The notes: generated by a model from the sequence alone, not told the origin. Positions 45,434 through 57,720 are shown, counted from the stretch's first letter. The stretch is DNA of 64,000 nucleotides from Sciurus carolinensis (GCF_902686445.1 NC_062223.1:57189998-57253997), one strand, 5' to 3'. Program-made: numbers and translations.

Positions 45434-46570
45434 TCTCAACTCCCGGGCCGCCGCCGAAACTCTGGGGCCGCGCTTGGCCGCAAGTACAAAGCGGGCTGGT
45501 GGCAGCTCTGCGGCACCGCTCCAGTCGCGCGCCACCGAAGGGCCGACACCCCCACATCCCTGAAGTCTTTTGAAAAATGCCCTTTCGAACGCAAACACCC
45601 GCCTCGGGGCCCCTCGGGCACGGTTCGGGGGAAGTTCGTTTCCTTTTTCAAATTATTCTGGCCACCTTAACGGTTCGAGTCTTCCGGAGACACGCCCGCA
45701 GCCTCGCTGCCCCCCATCTAGCTTGGACAGGGCGGTTCCTCGTCTTCCGCGTTGAGAACGCGCCAGCCATTTCTCCTCTCATCTGCCTGCCCTTCCAGGC
45801 GGGTCAGGGGGCCGCCCCACAGCTTCCTTTTCAGTTTTCAAAGGCTGCACATTTCACTTAACTATTTGAAGTATTTATAGGCAAATACAATGCCCAGGGA
45901 AGCCTCCCGCCCCCAAGACAGCTCCTCCTCGCAACCTACCACAGACTCTGTAATTAGAGTGGCCTGAGGAAGCCTGGAGAAGCTCCATGACCCTGGCAGG
46001 CTCCGGCCAAACCTTGCTGCGTTTCATGTAGGAACCCCTCCCTGTCCGCGCCTCGGACGCGCTAGCCCCACAGGTTCCTCCACTTTAATTCGTAGGAGTA
46101 TTCCTTCCCTCCTCTCAGTTGCTTTTCGGGTTCTACGCTGACTCAAATGTGTACGGGTGGAAGGAAAAGGGGAAGGTCCAGGCAGGTCAGATCCCTCGAG
46201 ATTCATGGATGATGAACCCCCCTCCTTCTAGATCAGTCTGGATTTGAGTAGGGCAAGTTCTCCAACCTTACATGCATTCTTCTACATGCATGTTTTCACA
46301 TGTGATTAAAGTGGAGGTTTGACATTTACATAGTACATTACTCTTTGGACTGAGTGAGATGGTGCATGACAATCGTTTAGCACTAGTACCTGACAATGTA
46401 GGAGACCGATAAAATTGTGTCTCTATTATTAAATTGCTGCTGCTCCTCGCCCCACCCGTCATCTCTATAAGCTATTTTTCTCTTTTTCTCTGGGGTACAG
46501 ATTGTCTCTTTGTGCCCACTATGTAGCCTGATCTACAATGCTGATAGCATTGATTTATAATTATTCATAT

Positions 46571-46922
46571 GTTCAGGTTCCCCCCCCCCAAAAAAAATTC
46601 ATGTTAAAACTCTAATCCAAAATATGATATTAGGAGGTGGGGCCTTTGGGGTGGTAATACATTCATGACTGTGCTACCTTAATGATGGAATTAATGCTTA
46701 TATTAAAAAAGACAGGGCAGAGTTGATCTTTTTCTGCCTGAAAGGATGCAGACAGAAGGCAGCCACTATGAACCAGGAGAAAGACCCTTGCAAAGAACCT
46801 AACAATGTTGACAGTCTAATCTCAGACTTCCAGTTTCCAGGCTGATGAAAAATAAATGCTTGTTGTTTAAACCTTTCAGTTTATGGCATTTTTGTTATAA
46901 CACCTTGAATTGACCAAGATGC
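46571..46922 (+). mobile_element. MLT1-type MaLR LTR
   Basis: Contains a C run and A run, then aattcatgttaaaactctaatccaaaatatgatattaggaggtggggcc, gacttccagtttccaggctgatgaaaaataaatgc, ttgtttaaacctttcagtttatggc and attttgttataac: MLT1 order in sense. Solo, no internal genes. Confidence 0.82.
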
Positions 46923-47549
46923 CAGACCAAAGGAAACTTCAGTTTTAACACAACCTCTGTAGTGATGAAAAATGGGAAGTGACTTCTTACCCTGGGCTTC
47001 TCCCCCTCCCACCCAGTCTTCTATCTATTCTATATATTATGACTTTTTCTCTGACTAGGCTGAAATGCACACAGCCCTGTATATAAGCCAGGTACAGTTA
47101 TCCTTCCTCTCTGAAATTAAATCACATGTGGTACATGACACAAAATGGTCCTTTGCCATCTGATGCTATGTCCTGAACTGTTGTCTTAACTTGTTATGCA
47201 TTTATCCTAAGTGGATACACACCTTGAAGTTAGGCACTGCATTTTAACTTTCATTAGATTCTCTCAGTATCAAGCATAATGTTGTGAACAGCTACCCAAA
47301 TTGTCACTGAATGACCAAGTGAATGATAGCAGCAATTCTCAAGGAACAGAGGTTGCCTTTTAGATCTATGAACATAAGGACATAAGAAATTTTATGCTAT
47401 ACTAAACCACAAATTCTGGTTCTGACAGATGTACCAAAATTCTGGTTCTCACAAGATGAATCAAGAATTGTAGAAGGAAAATGCTGTCTTCATTTTCTAA
47501 AGATCATGGAGATATTCCGAAGTGTTCCCATGGCTCTGATGAAGCAGTT

Positions 47550-48000
47550 CTCAAATGTGACCCCAGAGTAGCAGCAATGATATCACCTGGAAACTTGTTT
47601 GAAGAACCCTGCCCCATACCTATTTAATCAAAAGCTCCCAAGGGGTGGGGCCCAGCAATCTGTGTTTTAACAAATGTTTAACTCAGTGATATTGATGCAT
47701 GCTAAAGTTGGAAAACTTCTACCCTAATCAATGTATCATGCATTCAGTGTACTTCCAGGACTTGGTAAACCTTAGTTTGCAAAAGAATCCCTGGGAATCT
47801 CATTAAAATACAGAATCAAATTCAGTAGGTCTGAAATGGGACTGAGATGCTGTTTTCCAGATAAACTGCCATGAGATGCCCATACTGGTGGTCTGGAGAT
47901 CACACTGTGAGTAGTAAGGTTAAACCAGGGGCAGCAAAAGTGTCTCATCTCAAGGGCCATCTGTAGTGAGAGACTTTCTAGCACTGTGGTCTGGAAAGGA
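47550..48000. mobile_element. Two hAT-type MITE relics (MER5/MER20-like)
   Basis: 47550-47725: gatatcacctggaaacttgtttgaag, ggggtggggcccagcaatctgtgttttaac, gatgcatgctaaagttgg. 47765-47925: aaagaatccctgggaatctcattaaaat, cagtaggtctg, ggtggtctggagatcacac. Both show the 'better-left-unspliced' signature of non-autonomous Charlie-group elements; the exact families were not resolved. Confidence 0.6.
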
Positions 48001-48687
48001 TTCTGAGGTTGCACCTAGATCTGTTTGGAAATAGCAGCCTGGTAAATTGATAATGCCTGCCATGGGTGCAGAAATGGAAACAGTGACATTTTTTATTTTC
48101 CAGTTAAAACAGAATTCCCAGCAAGGTCATTGTTTGAGTTCTGAGACCCTCAAATATATACAAATATGAATAATAGTCCATTCTTTTTTGTATTAAAAGT
48201 ACGTCTTTCTAATACTCTAGGATTTGGTAAGCATTCATCTTAATTCTGTTCAATTCCTATAACTAAAAGTCTGAAAATTTCTCATCTTTCTTGATTGAAG
48301 ACAAATTCATCTTATAATTAGTTTCCAAATTTATTTCACTGCTTCTTCATTCTTCAATAATTTTATTTGCTCTTTCCTGGAACATTTTTATCTCTTTTAT
48401 CTTTCCTATAAATCTTCATATTTCTTATTTAAAGCAAAATAACTTATCAGACTAACCAGACAAGGGGAAAATAGCAAATAAGAGGCAAATAAGATAATTT
48501 TAACATTCCTTCTTAAATAAGATCATCTTAAATTATAAAAATGGCCTATAAATATACTCCTTCCACATTGGATGCTATGTGAAAATGAAAGAAATAATTT
48601 AAAATCAACATGTTTGGCAAAGATTGGAAACCAAAGAAGTCACTGGTTCAGAGAACTACAAGCTGTTCTAGAAAGTATACTATCTAG

Positions 48688-49087
48688 TTTTTTTTTTTTA
48701 ACTTTATTTTGTATTATATGCATTATGGACAAAGATACAAAATTGAAACAGCCCACCATTTTAAATCCTAACTCAGTCAATTCTTCTTTATCTTCTGATT
48801 CTAAACTCTCAAAATCACTCAAATGTCAGTGATAGGCCAATTTGAAACTTATTGCTAAAGGTCTCAGGACCACTTAAGGTCCTGAGTTTGGACATTTTCT
48901 TGATCGTAAGGGCTGGCTTCAGATCTGGAAGCACCAGCTTGTCTTTCTCTGATCCTCCACATTAGCCACTGATGATTGACTGAGTGTGAATTGAACTTCA
49001 GAATTGACCTTCTGGTGATGGGTCCCATCAGCCCATCCTTCATCTGAGTTAAAGACACCATCAAAAAAAAAAAAAAAAAAAAAAAAA
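48688..49087. other. Segment bounded by outward-facing poly(T) and poly(A) runs; possible retroposed fragment(s)
   Basis: A 12-base T run at 48688-48699 at the left and a 25-base A run at 49063-49087 at the right bound about 360 bp that I cannot assign to a repeat. Read on the minus strand, the left end has AATAAA only 4 nt before the A tract. That is too close for a normal poly(A) signal but compatible with an A-rich retroposon end. No target-site duplication was found and no parent gene recognised. Confidence 0.3.
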
Positions 49088-49599
49088 GGCACCTTCTAAC
49101 TGACCTCCCAAGAAGATACAAAGATCTGAGAACACTGAAACCCCAGCCTGGCAGCATAAAGATTCAGAGATCTGGGGGCAAAGTCAATAGCTTCACGAAG
49201 ACCCTCAATCATAAACGATGGGGGAAATGTTACAAGTCTCTGGAATGATATAAAAGACAAAACATTCATGAATCTATTTGGGAGTTAAAAATAAAACACA
49301 CTGTCTAATTTTAATGAACATGATTTTCCTTCATTTTCTATAATATGAGTTGGCAATTTATGACATAAATCTCAGAGAAGATATAAATGCCCACCCTTTG
49401 GTAGCACCTGAGTTGAAAGCTCACCCATCCTGGATTGCAGAGAAGCTGGGTAAGAACCTTAGGATACTAAAGAGGTATCTTTCACCTACCTTCAATCCAC
49501 AATCTCAAACCTTCCTCCAGTTATGTCTGTGAAAGTTGGTAAGCACGATGGTGATCAATAGTCCCCCCGCAGATGCCAGAGCATGAGTGATCTGTGCAA

Positions 49600-49622
49600 G
49601 TGTGTGTGTGTGTGTGTGTTTA
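49600..49622 (+). repeat. Short (TG)n run
   Basis: Roughly ten TG units after gcaag; no SINE attached. Confidence 0.85.
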
Positions 49623-49689
49623 TAAGCACTAGCCCTGACTAAATGTCAAGCAAACATACTGCAAAACATGGGTTAATCATTGGCTTAAT

Positions 49690-49945
49690 CATTAATTCAA
49701 TGAATAAGTTGTTGAGTGCCATCTATGTGTTAGGCTTCTGGCATATGATGGGAAGCAGATGAGAATAGGTTCCGCTCCATGCTCATAAGGTTTGAAGGAT
49801 GATACTCAGCCTGAGAATCATCCTTTATCACACACACAAAAAGCAAAGAAAAACAGAACAAACAAACAAAAAACCCCACCCAAACCTAGAAGATCCAGCT
49901 CACGATCTAGTAGGGGAAGCAAACAGGGACAAGAACAATGACAAG
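49690..49945 (-). repeat. L2 LINE relic, antisense
   Basis: Contains ttcaatgaataagttgttgagtgccatctatgtgttaggcttctgg and gatctagtaggggaagcaaacaggg. An A-rich piece (caaacaaaaaacccc) lies in the middle. Confidence 0.6.
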
Positions 49946-51499
49946 TAATATAACTAGTACTCTAAAAGGGTCAGTACAAAGTATACAGTGGACAAACAGG
50001 CACAAAGAAGGGTCCACTAATCATGGGGCACTCAGCTATATTGAGTAATTGAATTTTCTAATAAAAAACCTGAAGAATAATGGAGAGAAGTTTCCTTTTA
50101 TTTTTATTCTCAGCATTGAAGCCTTAAGAGATGTAGATCCATTTTGCTGCCTTTTTAAGTCTAGGAAACGTTTCTTTGTTTACACCTTGCCTCTTTCCAC
50201 AAAGGACTTGAAGAAAAATCTACATTCAATGAAACAGTGACCAACTGTAAATAAGAAGAAATGTAATCGTGGAAAACATACTTATTTAAAACTTTAGACT
50301 GTGACTACTTTAGCCTCCTGTGGGCGGGAGAAGTCTGTGTAAATAAATCATATCAGTGAATATAAACCACATATCACTTCCTTCCCAATTCGGGCGCTAG
50401 TACGTGGGCGTGTTTAGGATTTCACAGTCAGACAGGTCTGGGCTGCTCTAGACCCTCTGAGTGTGTGGTTTTAGGGACATGCTTGTGGGTGTCTGAACAT
50501 CTGAAGGCCAATCCAGAGTGCAGGGGTCAAGCAATATTATCATCCATCCTAAGTGATTAAAATTCCATCTTCTGGGAAAGTTTAGTGTGAAGAATCCCTA
50601 AACAGGGTAGTGACAACAATTTTAGAGCCTCCTGAGGACGCCAGAAGCAGCAGGGCAAAGTGATCAAGTAAAACCAGCTCCTTTTCCCCAAATAGAAATA
50701 AATTCTGTTGTGCTACCAAATGCTTTGAATGACTAGATTTGCATTTTAATGGCAAGAATTATCAAAAAACTAAAAGATCTGAGTTTCCTATCTACATTTA
50801 TTTTGGAACAGAAGGAAAAGAAAAGGGAAAAGAGACACACATGAGTGAGATCCTGAGTTTGATGGGAACAGAAACTCAGAATCAGGGATGACCGTGAGAA
50901 TGGAAACTCTGCCTTCTGGCCACTGTCCTTGTCCCCTGACTCGTGAGTTTCAGAATCCTGGATGATTTCCTGTTTGACAGGGGATAGGATTATCCAGCAA
51001 ATGTGAATGTCTTCTGACAAGGAGTAGGAATCAGTGAAAATGTAAATAAAAGATGAGTATCAATGGCATGTGTGAAAACAGAGGTAAAAAAGACGACGAA
51101 GATGAAAACATTCGGGTGGTCCAGTCCACAGAGTGGGCTCTAGTCACAGTTGCGCTCATGGCTTGGTGAAGATCTTGTATTTTGAGTGGGTGCCAGCTAG
51201 GACTCTGCTTATAGGAAGTAAAAGGGAAAGAGATGGAGCTAGATATATCCAGATTCCAGGCTGCAGCCTACCTACAGACATTTTTGTTTCCTTGTTATTT
51301 TCAACTCCCTGCCCACTTTTTCACTATTGCAGATGAGGGGAAATACCACAATCAATTGAAAGGTCTAGTTAATTCAGTTTCAAGTTTATCTTAACAAATT
51401 ATTTCTTTTTTTGGTATTATTCATTCTTCTTCCCACAAATTAGACCAGACCACTAGAGTTGACTCAATAATAATGATGATGCTGATAAGAACTATAACT

Positions 51500-51705
51500 T
51501 AGGAAGTTTTTCTTACTATGTGCTAGGGACTAATGTATTGTAATCTCTAATTCTCACAACAATTCCAAGAGGTAGATGGTTATTGTCATTTTCATTTTAC
51601 AGAAGAGAAAGTGAGGCCCAAAAAGATTTTAGTTATCTTACCTAAGATACTTTAATTCCCTGTTCCTGGTTCAAATCCCCATACCACTCTTGTATGGTGA
51701 CTCCG
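51500..51705 (-). repeat. MIR relic, antisense
   Basis: Contains ctatgtgctagggactaatg, attctcacaacaattccaagaggtagatgg, cattttacagaagagaaagtgaggcccaaaaag. Confidence 0.75.
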
Positions 51706-51989
51706 TTATTCCTCTTCACAGTCATGGAAACTAGTGGGAAGGTTTAGTGACCATCCAGGCTGGGAATGGTAGTGGTTTTAATAATAAGGCAAGGAATAAG
51801 TGCTAGTCATGGGTGCCCCTTCTTATGATGTTCAGGCTCTGAGAGAGAGCTGCCTGTTGATATTGACGGGCAGCTGAAGACAGTTTGAGCCAGCAGGCAT
51901 TAAACAAGAAGACCCCCAAGAAACCTAGAATTCTGAATCTGTGAGTCTGACTTGGAATCAGCTGGGCCTCATGTTTGCTCTTTAGCCGT

Positions 51990-52145
51990 GGCTATATATC
52001 GGGGTCACCTGAGGAATTAAAATACTGACTGCCCAGGTGTTGCCCTAGATCAATGAAGTGAGACTCTCTGGGGCAGGACCCAGGCAGTGATATGTTAGTA
52101 AACTCTCTGGGTGCAAACTGAAAAGGGATGCTTTAAGAAACACTG
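51990..52145. mobile_element. hAT-type MITE relic
   Basis: Contains cggggtcacctgaggaattaaaatactgactgcccagg and agactctctggggcaggacccaggcagtgatat, the two palindromic halves of a MER20-like element. Confidence 0.6.
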
Positions 52146-52170
52146 CAAAGGTAGGTGTGTGTGTGTGTGT

Positions 52171-52366
52171 TACTGGGGATTGAAACCCTCTGCCACAGGA
52201 CTACATTCCCAGTCCTTTTTGTTTTTATTTTTAAATTTTGAGACAGGGTCTTGATAAGCTGCTGAGGGTCTCACCGAGTTGCTAAGGCTGGCCCCAAACT
52301 TGTGATCTTCCTGCCTCAACTTCCCAAATAGCTGGGATTACAGGTATGTGTCACCATGCCCAGCTA
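52171..52366 (-). repeat. B1-dID composite SINE, antisense, with (GT)n tail
   Basis: A short (GT)n run (52155-52170) precedes actggggattgaaaccctctgcc (inverted ID) and gagacagggtcttgataagctgc...gctgggattacaggtatgtgtcacc (inverted B1). Confidence 0.92.
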
Positions 52367-52919
52367 AGGCTTTGTTCTTATAGCACTTTACAGTGGGGGA
52401 TAGTGAAGCAATAATCTGGATAATTTTAATCAATGCTATCAGCCAACCTGGAAAATTCCAGGCTTCCTATAACTTTCTGAGTGAGTGAGCTCTTGGGAAA
52501 AACACCCAGTCAACCTAGCCGCCTATGGACTCAAATGCAGCAGGTAAGTGCCCAAGTATGGCCTGGTGTAAGCACGGTGGGTGCCATCAAGCAGCCTGGC
52601 TGTTACAGGGTTCTGAGTCGTTACTCTGTGCGGGGCCTCCCCTGGGCTCCCTCCTGCATTTCCTCTTTTGGTCACTGCTCTCATCCTGGAAGCCTTCATG
52701 CCTACCCTCTGACTCTGCCCCAGGCACAGAGCCTGGTGAGCATCCACTGGGAGAGGCTCCTGGCCAATGTCTGGCCCCCAGGGAGAGGCAGGAGCCCAAG
52801 GTACAGGACTCTGAGATCAGGATTCTGTGGAGTTAACTTTTAAAGATCTGTGCTAATGAAAGGGCAGGCTTCGTGAAAAATCTCAGCAGTGGATGAACTT
52901 TAAATAATTTGGAGTTTTG

Positions 52920-53250
52920 GCATGCATTTTGTGTATTTTCCCTGTCTATAAAATTTTGGAGTATTTTACATATGTGCACATATGTATACACACATATATT
53001 AATCTACTGTTTAAATTAGTTTGCTAAAATATTTAAATATTTTTACATATGTAGAAACAAATATGTTTATAAAGAGAAAGGAAAAGAAGGAAGAAATCAC
53101 ATCAAATTGTTAACGGTGGTTACTTCTGAGGGGTAAGGAACTATACTGTGTTATTTTATATTTTTCTCCTAAAGGGTAGAAACTATGAGTGATTTTAACT
53201 TTTCTGTGTGATTTTAGGTGCTTTGCAAATAAATGTCTTGATTTGTTTAA
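52920..53250. repeat. Old L1/HAL1-type LINE 3' relic
   Basis: AT-rich stretch with tgttaacggtggttacttctgaggggtaagg and ttatatttttctcctaaaggg, typical of old L1 3' ends in sense orientation. Confidence 0.5.
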
Positions 53251-53799
53251 GCCTTTTGTTTATCCAAGGGACGCTGGTTAAGCCCTATTACAAACTAATC
53301 CCCCTGCAAATGTTGGTGATCTGGAAGTGAATAAGGCCAGTTAGATCTATCCCTGCTCTCTGCATTTAGGCAGGAGCAGTGGGCGACTTTTCCAAACAAA
53401 CAAAAACAAGAACTTTGTTATCTGTCAAAGGTTGATGTGCATCTCTGGCTAAAGGGAAATCAAAATGTAACAAAATCACTGACAAGGAGGGTTTTTCTTA
53501 AGACAATGAGAGAAATCATTATTCCAGAGACCGCCTGTTCTTCCTTCCTTCCATGAAGTGGCTCCTAAGAGTATCATTCTCTACAGAAGTGCCAAGACCA
53601 CCCTGGAGCAGAAGGCCTAGGAAATAAATTCTTTCCTGACTATCAACCAACTTGCCTCTATCACATCCATGTTCGCAGGCTCAAGACAATCCTGCCGAGA
53701 GACATGGCGAGGATAGTGGGCCCGGGATGCCTGAATCAAGCCTGACAGAGCACCTGCCAAGGGCAGTTCTATTTATCACCATCCTTTGGCTGAGCTCCA

Positions 53800-54137
53800 A
53801 GCTGGTCTAAAAACTGCCAACAAAACAGAGACACCATGAAGATCTTTTGCACCCCGAGACCATCTGAAGCTGTGTGAAGATTTGAGATTATAAACAGCTG
53901 CGTTAATTTCCGCTCCCTTTTCAAACCCAAGGCAAATAAAACCTCAGAGCTTGACTGGGTGGAAAAGAACAAAATATACAGGGATTGTCTTTTATATTTT
54001 GGCTTAGAAAGATATTGTTTTACAAACAGTCGGGCAAGACATTATTAAATTGTTTTCCAAAAAATTGCCTGGCAACTTTCTTGAAGCTCCACATTGCACA
54101 AGAATTTTCGACATGCACTGCTAAATTTATTAAACTT
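53800..54137. other. Repeat-free AT-rich block; candidate conserved non-coding sequence
   Basis: No repeat landmark is visible until the SINE. Long AT-rich but complex sequence, for example gagattataaacagctgcgttaatttcc with an embedded CAGCTG E-box. An impression only. Confidence 0.25.
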
Positions 54138-54151
54138 TTCTCCCCAAGGCA

Positions 54152-54387
54152 GTCCAGCTGGGTACAGTGATGCACGCCTGTAATTGAAGCCACTGGGGAT
54201 GTGGAGGCAGGAGGAACACAAGTTCAAGGCCAACCTGGGTAATTTATTGAGATCCTTACTCAAAATAAAAAATAAAAGGACTGGGGTTGTAGTTTAGTGG
54301 TAGAGCATCCCTGGATTTAATCTCAGTGCTGGGACAAAAATAGAAAGAAAAGAAAAAGAAAAAAAAAAAAAAAGAAAAAAGAAAAAT
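54152..54387 (+). repeat. B1-dID composite SINE with perfect 14-bp target-site duplication
   Basis: B1 half (agctgggtacagtgatgcacgcctg...gtggaggcaggaggaacac), linker, ID half (ggactggggttgtagtttagtggtagagc) and an A-rich tail. The 14-mer ttctccccaaggca is repeated exactly at 54138-54151 and 54388-54401. Confidence 0.96.
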
Positions 54388-54844
54388 TTCTCCCCAAGGC
54401 AATCTGGAAATGTCTCATACATAAACCCAACCCAAAGCTGTGCTGAAGCATTAACATCCTGCCCTCCACAAAGACCAGCCTTAAACTCAGATATGGTGAA
54501 TGGACTTCCACTCAGCATCTTTTTCCTGTTGGGGTTTTAGCTTTCCCAATGGGGGCCCACAAAAGGACTGGGGTTGGGGGGGCAAAATATAGTTTGCAAA
54601 GGCTGCGGATCAGAAAGACCGACCTCCTGTTGAGTTATTAAACATGGGCTTCAAGAAGTCCCATCCCATGACCATTTTAGCTCTTTCCTTGCCTTTGATC
54701 CTTTATTCTTGTCTTCAGTCCTGTCTGGGTGTCCACAGCCCCATTTTGTTCTGTGCTCCCTGCAAGGGCAACCCCAGCAAAGCCCCCTTGTCATTATGTT
54801 TTGCTTCTAGGTTCCTTTCTGAGTGGGGTCAAGGGAGAGGACAC

Positions 54845-55060
54845 AGGCTAGAGTCAAACAGACTTGGATGTGAATCCTGACTTCACCTCTTATATTGACT
54901 TTGAAGGTCACTTTACTTCTCTGTCCCTCAGTTTCCTCATCAGTAAAATGGGAACTATTGTAACTATTTCACAGAATTTGGGGGAAGGTTTGAGATAAAA
55001 CAGGTAGAGGGCCAGGTAAGAGTCTGGAACCTTATAGGTGCTATGCATTCATCCATTCAT
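54845..55060 (+). repeat. MIRb relic
   Basis: Contains ctagagtcaaacagacttggatgtgaatcctgacttcacc, cctcagtttcctcatcagtaaaatggg and ggaaccttataggtgctatgc: near full length. Confidence 0.85.
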
Positions 55061-55340
55061 TGATTCAAATAATATTTTAGAGCTACCCAATACCAGGCCA
55101 ATTACTGACAATGTAATGTTAGCCAGAACCAAAGCTCTTTTCTCAGGGAGCTCACATGCAGGGAAGTGGACAGTAATTACATAGTCACATCAGTGAATGT
55201 ATAATTACTAAGTGAGGCAAGTGCTATGTTCACAAATCAAGAACCTAGACTCCTGTGGAGGTAGCCAAGGCTTCTCTGGAAAAGTGATGTTTGAAGCAAG
55301 ATCCGAAAGGTAAAGAGGTGACAAGTCAAATGTGGGGCTT
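55060..55340 (-). repeat. L2 LINE relic, antisense
   Basis: Contains ttcattgattcaaataatattttagagctacccaataccaggcc, cagggagctcacatgcagggaagtggacag and cttctctggaaaagtgatgtttgaagc. Confidence 0.7.
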
Positions 55341-55644
55341 TCATCCCTGCCTGCCAGTGTGCTTGGAGTGGAGGATTGCATAGGGAGGGCCAGGGCGCTG
55401 GGTCCCCAGTCCCAGAGTTCCCTCTCTTACCTGTGGAGCAAGAGACAATGTCGGGGTTTCAATTGCTCCACTGGAAGCCATTTAGGGAAGTGGAAAGAGT
55501 CCCAGAGATGTGCACCGACATTTAATGGGTCATGTGATCTTGACCTAGACGTGTAAACACTTTGAACTTCAGTTCCTCACCTACATCATCAATTAACCCC
55601 TCCTGGGTTTAGGGAGGGGCAATTGAACAATAGAGTCAGTAAAG

Positions 55645-55835
55645 TGGGGTACAGAGTTTGTATGTTTTTGAGCTCTGCCATTTCTGAGCAGAGTAACCAC
55701 GGACAAATTCCTTCACCTCTCTGTGCCTCAGATTTGTCATCTATAAAATGATGTTTATAATAGTACTTCCCTCTTAGGGTTGCTGGAAGGATTAATATGC
55801 TTAAGCCCTAAATGGGTGATTGACACATCATCACT
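55645..55835 (+). repeat. MIR relic
   Basis: Contains acggacaaattccttcacctctctgtgcctcagatttgtcatctataaaatg and tgctggaaggattaatatgc. Confidence 0.78.
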
Positions 55836-56589
55836 GCTGCCACTATGATCATCTTATTTCTTGGTACATGGCAACTAAGTACTCAAGCCAATGTTCCTTT
55901 TCCCCCTACTCCAGGGTTGTCACATGAGCTGCTGCTGGTGCGGGTATGTATGAGTGTGTGGAAATTTCCATTGCTTAGACACCAAGACCAGAGGTTCTGA
56001 GCCCAGTGGGGATCCGTCCCTTTCCCAAAGGGACTCATGGGCAATGTCCAGCATCCTGGGAAAGTGATATATACCTCCAGAACTGGGGCAGGCAGGGAAA
56101 TGAGACTAGAGAGAGGGTGACAGGATGCATCATCTAGAAACACTTTCTTTGTGATCTGTAGGATGGGAGAAACACAGGAACAGTTTAGCCTCCCTCACTG
56201 TAGCCCCAGGGCATTTCTGCCCACTCCTCACCTGGTCTCCTGCCTAACTTGGTTCACCAGGAGGCACACAGTCAGGCTACAAGCTGTCTGTTCCAAGATG
56301 TCTATTCAAGGTACTGCACCAACTCTTCAGCTATGGGGTGCCAAACATAGGTGCCCCCCACCAATGGTTGATTTTATCCCAAATGACAGAGGTGTCTAAG
56401 ACCATTACCCAAGGGAGATGCTGCTTCTTGGGAAAGGGGCTTTGTTTTCAATAACTGCCTCTTCATACCAGGGTCTTTCCAACTCTTCAAACTCCATGAT
56501 TAAAAACCAACACACCAAGATCAGTGCAGGTGCAGAAAGTCACTGAGATTGGTGGCAGTGTGTGGGGCAGGAATGGAACAGTTATGTGC

Positions 56590-56775
56590 CCCAATCTTCA
56601 TTTCATTTAATTTCTTCAAACAGCCATTGGGGGTAATATTTGTCCCCTTTTTACGAATGAAGAAACTTAGGCACACATAGCTAAAGATGTGCTTTTTCCA
56701 AGCTCACACAGCTGGGAAGCAGAAAAATTGGGATTGAAACCCTCATTTGTCTGATTCCAAATTCCATGCTTTCCC
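56590..56775 (-). repeat. MIR relic, antisense
   Basis: Contains ccctttttacgaatgaagaaacttaggc and ccaagctcacacagctgggaagcag. Confidence 0.65.
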
Positions 56776-57544
56776 CCACAACACCCCATTTGACATCAGA
56801 ACCTGGCACTGAATCCCTGTTAGTGCTTCTTGTTTGCTGCAGGATGAGTACATCATTGTCCCTCAATAACAGTGTCACTGATTCGCCATGGGTGACAGAG
56901 TGGTGAGCTACCCTTGCTCACACCTTTCCCAGCCAGTGACAGGAATAAGGCTCCAGGAGACCTGGGAAGAAGACAGTGCTTCTGACTTCCTCATCAGGCA
57001 GGCAGCAAGGCCATAATGCTGGAGTGCAGGTATGGAAATGGACTTTGGGAAATCTGGAATCTTCTATGTGCTCTTTCCTTTCCTCCTCCCTTTTACACAC
57101 ACACACATACACGGTGCACACTGTCCTCATGCAGCTTGCATCTGGCGGGAAGGCATGCCAGCTGAGGTGTTGAAATCCACAGAGAGTCATGACTTGGCAC
57201 CTGCCGAGCATTTTTCAGCACTCTGGAACGACAGCTTATTCAGTCACGGAACCCTTCCAGAAAGGTTGTGTCCACACCACTGTGGAAGAGGAAATCAGAG
57301 CAAAGGCTGTGAGTGGAGGGGCCGGAGCTAAACCTCTCACCCCTGCCACGGGGCCTTGCACAGGTAGTCATGCTCCTGGTTCTGCTGTTCAAATCCAAAG
57401 TTACCTCAGAAAAGCTGCTGACCCGCTTTGTACCTCAATTTTGTCATCTTCAATATAGGATTGTTCAGTGGTCCTCCCCTCTGCGCTTTTTGGGGTCTTA
57501 GGAGATGGTAATGACAGGCATCAAACAGCCGCTGTTTACTAATG

Positions 57545-57720
57545 GCCATAACCACATTTACTAGGTGCCTTATGAATAATATCCCCACTTCTTAAAACAA
57601 ACCCACAAGGTAGGAATGGTCACTGCCCCTTACAGAAGCCAAGCTTCTTGGAGGTCAAGGTACTAGTCCCAAACACACAGGAAGTGGTAGAGTTGGGATG
57701 CGAGCCTCAGCTCACATGGG
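57545..57720 (-). repeat. MIR relic, antisense, degraded
   Basis: Contains tttactaggtgccttatg, caagctctt-like cttggaggtcaagg and acaggaagtggtagagttgggatgcgagcc. Confidence 0.5.

Larger units (their letters stand above)
44240..45800. promoter_or_regulatory. CpG island promoter of the MPAIL-type NAV2 transcript
   Basis: CpG dinucleotides are frequent throughout this stretch (runs such as gcggcggcgg, gacgcgcgg and ggcgcgcgct), while the flanking sequence is CpG-poor like the rest of the window. Promoter-type motifs include two facing CCAAT boxes, a GGGGGCGTGG Sp/KLF box and short GC boxes; no TATA box is placed convincingly for either strand. The island covers the first coding exon and about 1.3 kb upstream. 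Such islands often fire in both directions, so a rightward divergent transcript is possible, but I see no coding exon supporting one. NAV2 is known to respond to retinoic acid; I found no DR5-type response element here by eye. Confidence 0.8.

Noticed and set aside
45196..45573. Rightward reading frame of 125 codons as a divergent gene
   Set aside because: It starts with GTG and consists of CpG-island low-complexity residues; no gene recognised.
44226..45800. Retinoic acid response element (DR5) at the NAV2 promoter
   Set aside because: NAV2 is retinoic acid inducible, so I looked for paired AGGTCA half-sites five bases apart; only single half-sites were seen in the window.
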